Shown here: positions 62,082-64,000 of the stretch, one piece after another
Layout of the letters: every line of letters begins with the position of its first letter
Position numbering within the stretch: the stretch's first letter is position 1
Assembly: GCA_964467455.1 (NCBI GenBank)
Contig: CAYXQJ010000003.1
Coordinates: forward strand, 62,001 to 126,000
Direction of reading: 5' to 3'
DNA from: OLB6 sp964467455
GTDB lineage: Bacteria; Bacteroidota; Ignavibacteria; Kapaibacteriales; Kapaibacteriaceae
DNA length: 64,000 bases
Made by a program: the position numbers and the translations under genes
The notes under the pieces: generated by a model
The model's database searches: none
What the model saw: the letters and a program-made list of their open reading frames with translations, nothing else
What the model was told of the DNA's origin: nothing

Positions 62082-62824
62082 GAGGGTTCCTGTTCAGGTT
62101 CGTTCAGTCGGGCCGCAACAACGATGTCGTCGAACGACTCATCTTGTTGAATGCGAATAAGGGCATTCTTGGCCAGTTCGAGAAGGGCCAGGAAGGTGAC
62201 CACGATGTGCATCTTCGTCAAACCGTTGATCAGTTCGAAGAAGCGCACACTCGGTCGTACACGAAGAAGGTGCACCACTTCTTCGGCTTTTTCTTCTACG
62301 GTGATCGGGAAACGCGTGACAACGTGCGGATCATCGTGGACCGGTGCTTTGTCGATCGCTCGCTTTAATGCCTTGAGCAGGTCAAAGAGTGTTGCGTTGC
62401 GATAGTTCCCGGATTCAGAGGCATGGATCTCTTCGGCATCAAAGACTTGACGGTACAATACATACCGCTGTTCATCGGCCTGCGTAGCCAACGTCTCCGA
62501 TGCTTCTTTGAATCGTTTGTATTCCAGGAGGCGACGGACAAGTTCCGCACGCGGATCGTCTTCGTCCAGCCCGTCCAAAATGCCCCCTTCCTTCTCTTCA
62601 CGCGGAAGGAGCATCTGGGCTTTGATCTGGATCAACATCGAGGCCATCACCACGAACTCTCCGGCTTGTTCGAGGTCGAGCATTTCCATCAATTGGACGT
62701 ATTCGAGGAACTCGTGCGTGATCGACGCGATGGGGATGTCGTAGATATCCAACTCATCACGTTTGATGAAGAAGAGAAGGAGGTCCAACGGACCTTCAAA
62801 GTTGCTCAGCCGAATATTATACAC
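62078..62824 (-). CDS. scpA: Segregation and condensation protein ScpA
   Basis: Kleisin subunit that bridges SMC heads in chromosome segregation. The 248-residue product opens with Y-N-I-R-L-S-N-F-E-G-P-L-D-L-L-L-F-F-I, the ScpA signature, and contains D-I-Y-D-I-P-I and F-V-V-M-A-S-M-L-I-Q-I-K-A-Q-M-L-L. I choose GTG 62824, which has AAGGA seven bases upstream and starts exactly at the family motif, although the frame is open to 62893. It overlaps the end of alr by 8 bp. Confidence 0.93.
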   Translation of the reverse strand: MYNIRLSNFEGPLDLLLFFIKRDELDIYDIPIASITHEFLEYVQLMEMLDLEQAGEFVVMASMLIQIKAQMLLPREEKEGGILDGLDEDDPRAELVRRLLEYKRFKEASETLATQADEQRYVLYRQVFDAEEIHASESGNYRNATLFDLLKALKRAIDKAPVHDDPHVVTRFPITVEEKAEEVVHLLRVRPSVRFFELINGLTKMHIVVTFLALLELAKNALIRIQQDESFDDIVVAARLNEPEQEPS

Positions 62825-63977
62825 GAGGTTCCTTTCGTTCGCCCACGGCAACGTCGGCATAGGCGCCAACATACTTCCGCGGGACGCGTGCACTCACGAG
62901 CGTCGTGATCTCGTACGGGATCGTATGCGCCCATTGAGCAATGTCGATCGCATCGATGGAATGCAGTCGACCTCGAGCATCGCTCTGTCGACCCAGGAAC
63001 ACGACCTCGTCGCCGATGGCAACGTTATCCGAACCCACGTCGACCATACACTCATCCATGCAGATCGTCCCGACCACGGGATACTCTTTACCGCCGATCA
63101 AGCAGCGCGCCGTTCCCGTCAAACCACGAAGATAGCCATCGCCGTAGCCGATGGGCACCGTTGCGATCGTTGTCTCGTTCGAGGCCATGTATCGCTGTCC
63201 GTAGCTGACCGTATCGCCCGGCCAGATACGACGCAACGACAAGACCCGCGACGTGATGGACATCACGGGACGAAGCAGCATTTCTTCATCGGCCGGTGAT
63301 GAATATCCGTACATCGATAGACCCGGACGGATCATCGAGAAATGTGCGAAGGGGGCTTGCCAGATACCTCCGGTATTTGCGGCATGGATCAGTTCGAATT
63401 GATGTCCGTGTTCCTGCAGCCGTTCGATCACCCGTTCGAACCGACCGATCTGTTCGCGAATGAACGGATGATGCAGCTCGTCAGCCGTCGCAAAGTGTGT
63501 ACACAACCCTTCGACCTTCAGGCCCGGCAATGCACAGACCACGCCGGCCTGCTCAACAACGTCGTGCACAGTGAAGCCGTCGCGATGCATGCCGGTATCA
63601 ACATACAGATGCGCCGTCACCGTCGTCCCCGCCGCGACAGCCGCCGCAGAGAGGTGTTCGGCTTGTTCTCGTGAACAGATCACGACGCCGATGTTGTGGG
63701 CGATGATCAGTTCTGCTTCGTGTGGCTCATTGGGCGTCAGAACCAGGATAGGAACGCTGATCTCGGCCTTGCGGAGTTGCACGGCCTCATCAACAAAGGC
63801 AACACCTAACATGTCAATGTTCACGGCTTCGAGGATTCGAGCCGTGGGGATCATACCATGACCGTAGGCATTGGCTTTGACCATTCCCAGGATCCGCGCA
63901 TTCGGTGCTCGTTTCCGGATCACTCCAATGTTCCAGACAAAGGCATCGGTATCGATCGTTGCGACCGTGCTTCTCAT
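62817..63977 (-). CDS. alr: Alanine racemase
   Basis: PLP enzyme making D-alanine for peptidoglycan. The 386-residue protein has the PLP lysine Lys34 in V-K-A-N-A-Y-G-H-G, the L-Y-V-D-T-G-M-H-R-D-G-F motif, and the second catalytic tyrosine in V-S-Y-G-Q-R-Y. C-M-D-E-C-M-V-D-V-G is the C-terminal domain motif. The start ATG 63977 has GGAGG about ten bases upstream. It heads the alr-scpA-scpB group in this window. Confidence 0.96.
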   Translation of the reverse strand: MRSTVATIDTDAFVWNIGVIRKRAPNARILGMVKANAYGHGMIPTARILEAVNIDMLGVAFVDEAVQLRKAEISVPILVLTPNEPHEAELIIAHNIGVVICSREQAEHLSAAAVAAGTTVTAHLYVDTGMHRDGFTVHDVVEQAGVVCALPGLKVEGLCTHFATADELHHPFIREQIGRFERVIERLQEHGHQFELIHAANTGGIWQAPFAHFSMIRPGLSMYGYSSPADEEMLLRPVMSITSRVLSLRRIWPGDTVSYGQRYMASNETTIATVPIGYGDGYLRGLTGTARCLIGGKEYPVVGTICMDECMVDVGSDNVAIGDEVVFLGRQSDARGRLHSIDAIDIAQWAHTIPYEITTLVSARVPRKYVGAYADVAVGERKEPRV

Positions 63978-64000
63978 ATCGTTGCCGCCTCCTGCTCGTC

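Overview
The window is a dense, GC-rich bacterial chromosome segment with no phage, insertion sequence or CRISPR array that I can see. Several features point to the Bacteroidota/Chlorobiota group, most likely a Kapabacteria- or Ignavibacteria-like lineage (inference). There are four proteins with type IX secretion (T9SS) C-terminal sorting domains. The primary sigma factor is short and lacks region 1.1. Sequences matching the Bacteroidota -7 element TAnnTTTG lie just upstream of many genes. A TonB-dependent receptor has a carboxypeptidase-like N-terminal domain.

Layout. 1-4.9 kb, leftward: a partial lipoprotein gene, ftsZ, ftsA, ftsQ and a divergent-type SDR; six exact DnaA boxes sit between 3.5 and 4.7 kb. 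5.0-9.8 kb, rightward: 3-hydroxyanthranilate dioxygenase, an ACMSD-family decarboxylase, tRNA-Ser(UGA), a lipoprotein and a glycine-rich T9SS protein. 9.8-15.8 kb, leftward run: DUF547, ilvE, META lipoprotein, recG, queE, PD40 protein. 15.9-19.3 kb: panC converging on a GNAT gene, then dsbD. 19.4-25.9 kb, rightward run: glyQS, S41 protease, rpoD-type sigma factor, rimM, trmD, hydrolase, lipoprotein. 26-29.7 kb: outer-membrane protein, T9SS BNR protein, then mpl divergently. 29.7-41.2 kb, leftward: T9SS subtilase, recQ, purM, glycosyltransferase, DUF2279, AtuA-like, membrane protein. 41.3-43.4 kb: rodZ-like gene converging on kpsF. 43.4-49 kb: a 1584-residue T9SS surface protein and purN. 49.1-56.5 kb: TonB receptor converging on metH, trmO and a barrel protein. 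56.6-61.1 kb, rightward: Nif3-like, zinc-ribbon coiled coil, rnpB, HPt protein, CsgG-like protein, lipA, MBL hydrolase. 61.1-64 kb, leftward: alr, scpA, scpB.

Most genes are housekeeping: division, envelope, translation, DNA repair, purine, pantothenate and lipoate synthesis. The unusual signals are mostly not genes: a DnaA-box cluster that could be the origin; a strongly enriched 7-mer AGGGGGC whose five-G core is almost always preceded by A; -7 elements fused to upstream stop codons and placed 4-6 bases before start codons; short tandem repeats abutting or overlapping gene starts; an RNase P RNA whose last helix contains the start codon of the next gene; and convergent genes whose 3' ends overlap at six of seven junctions.
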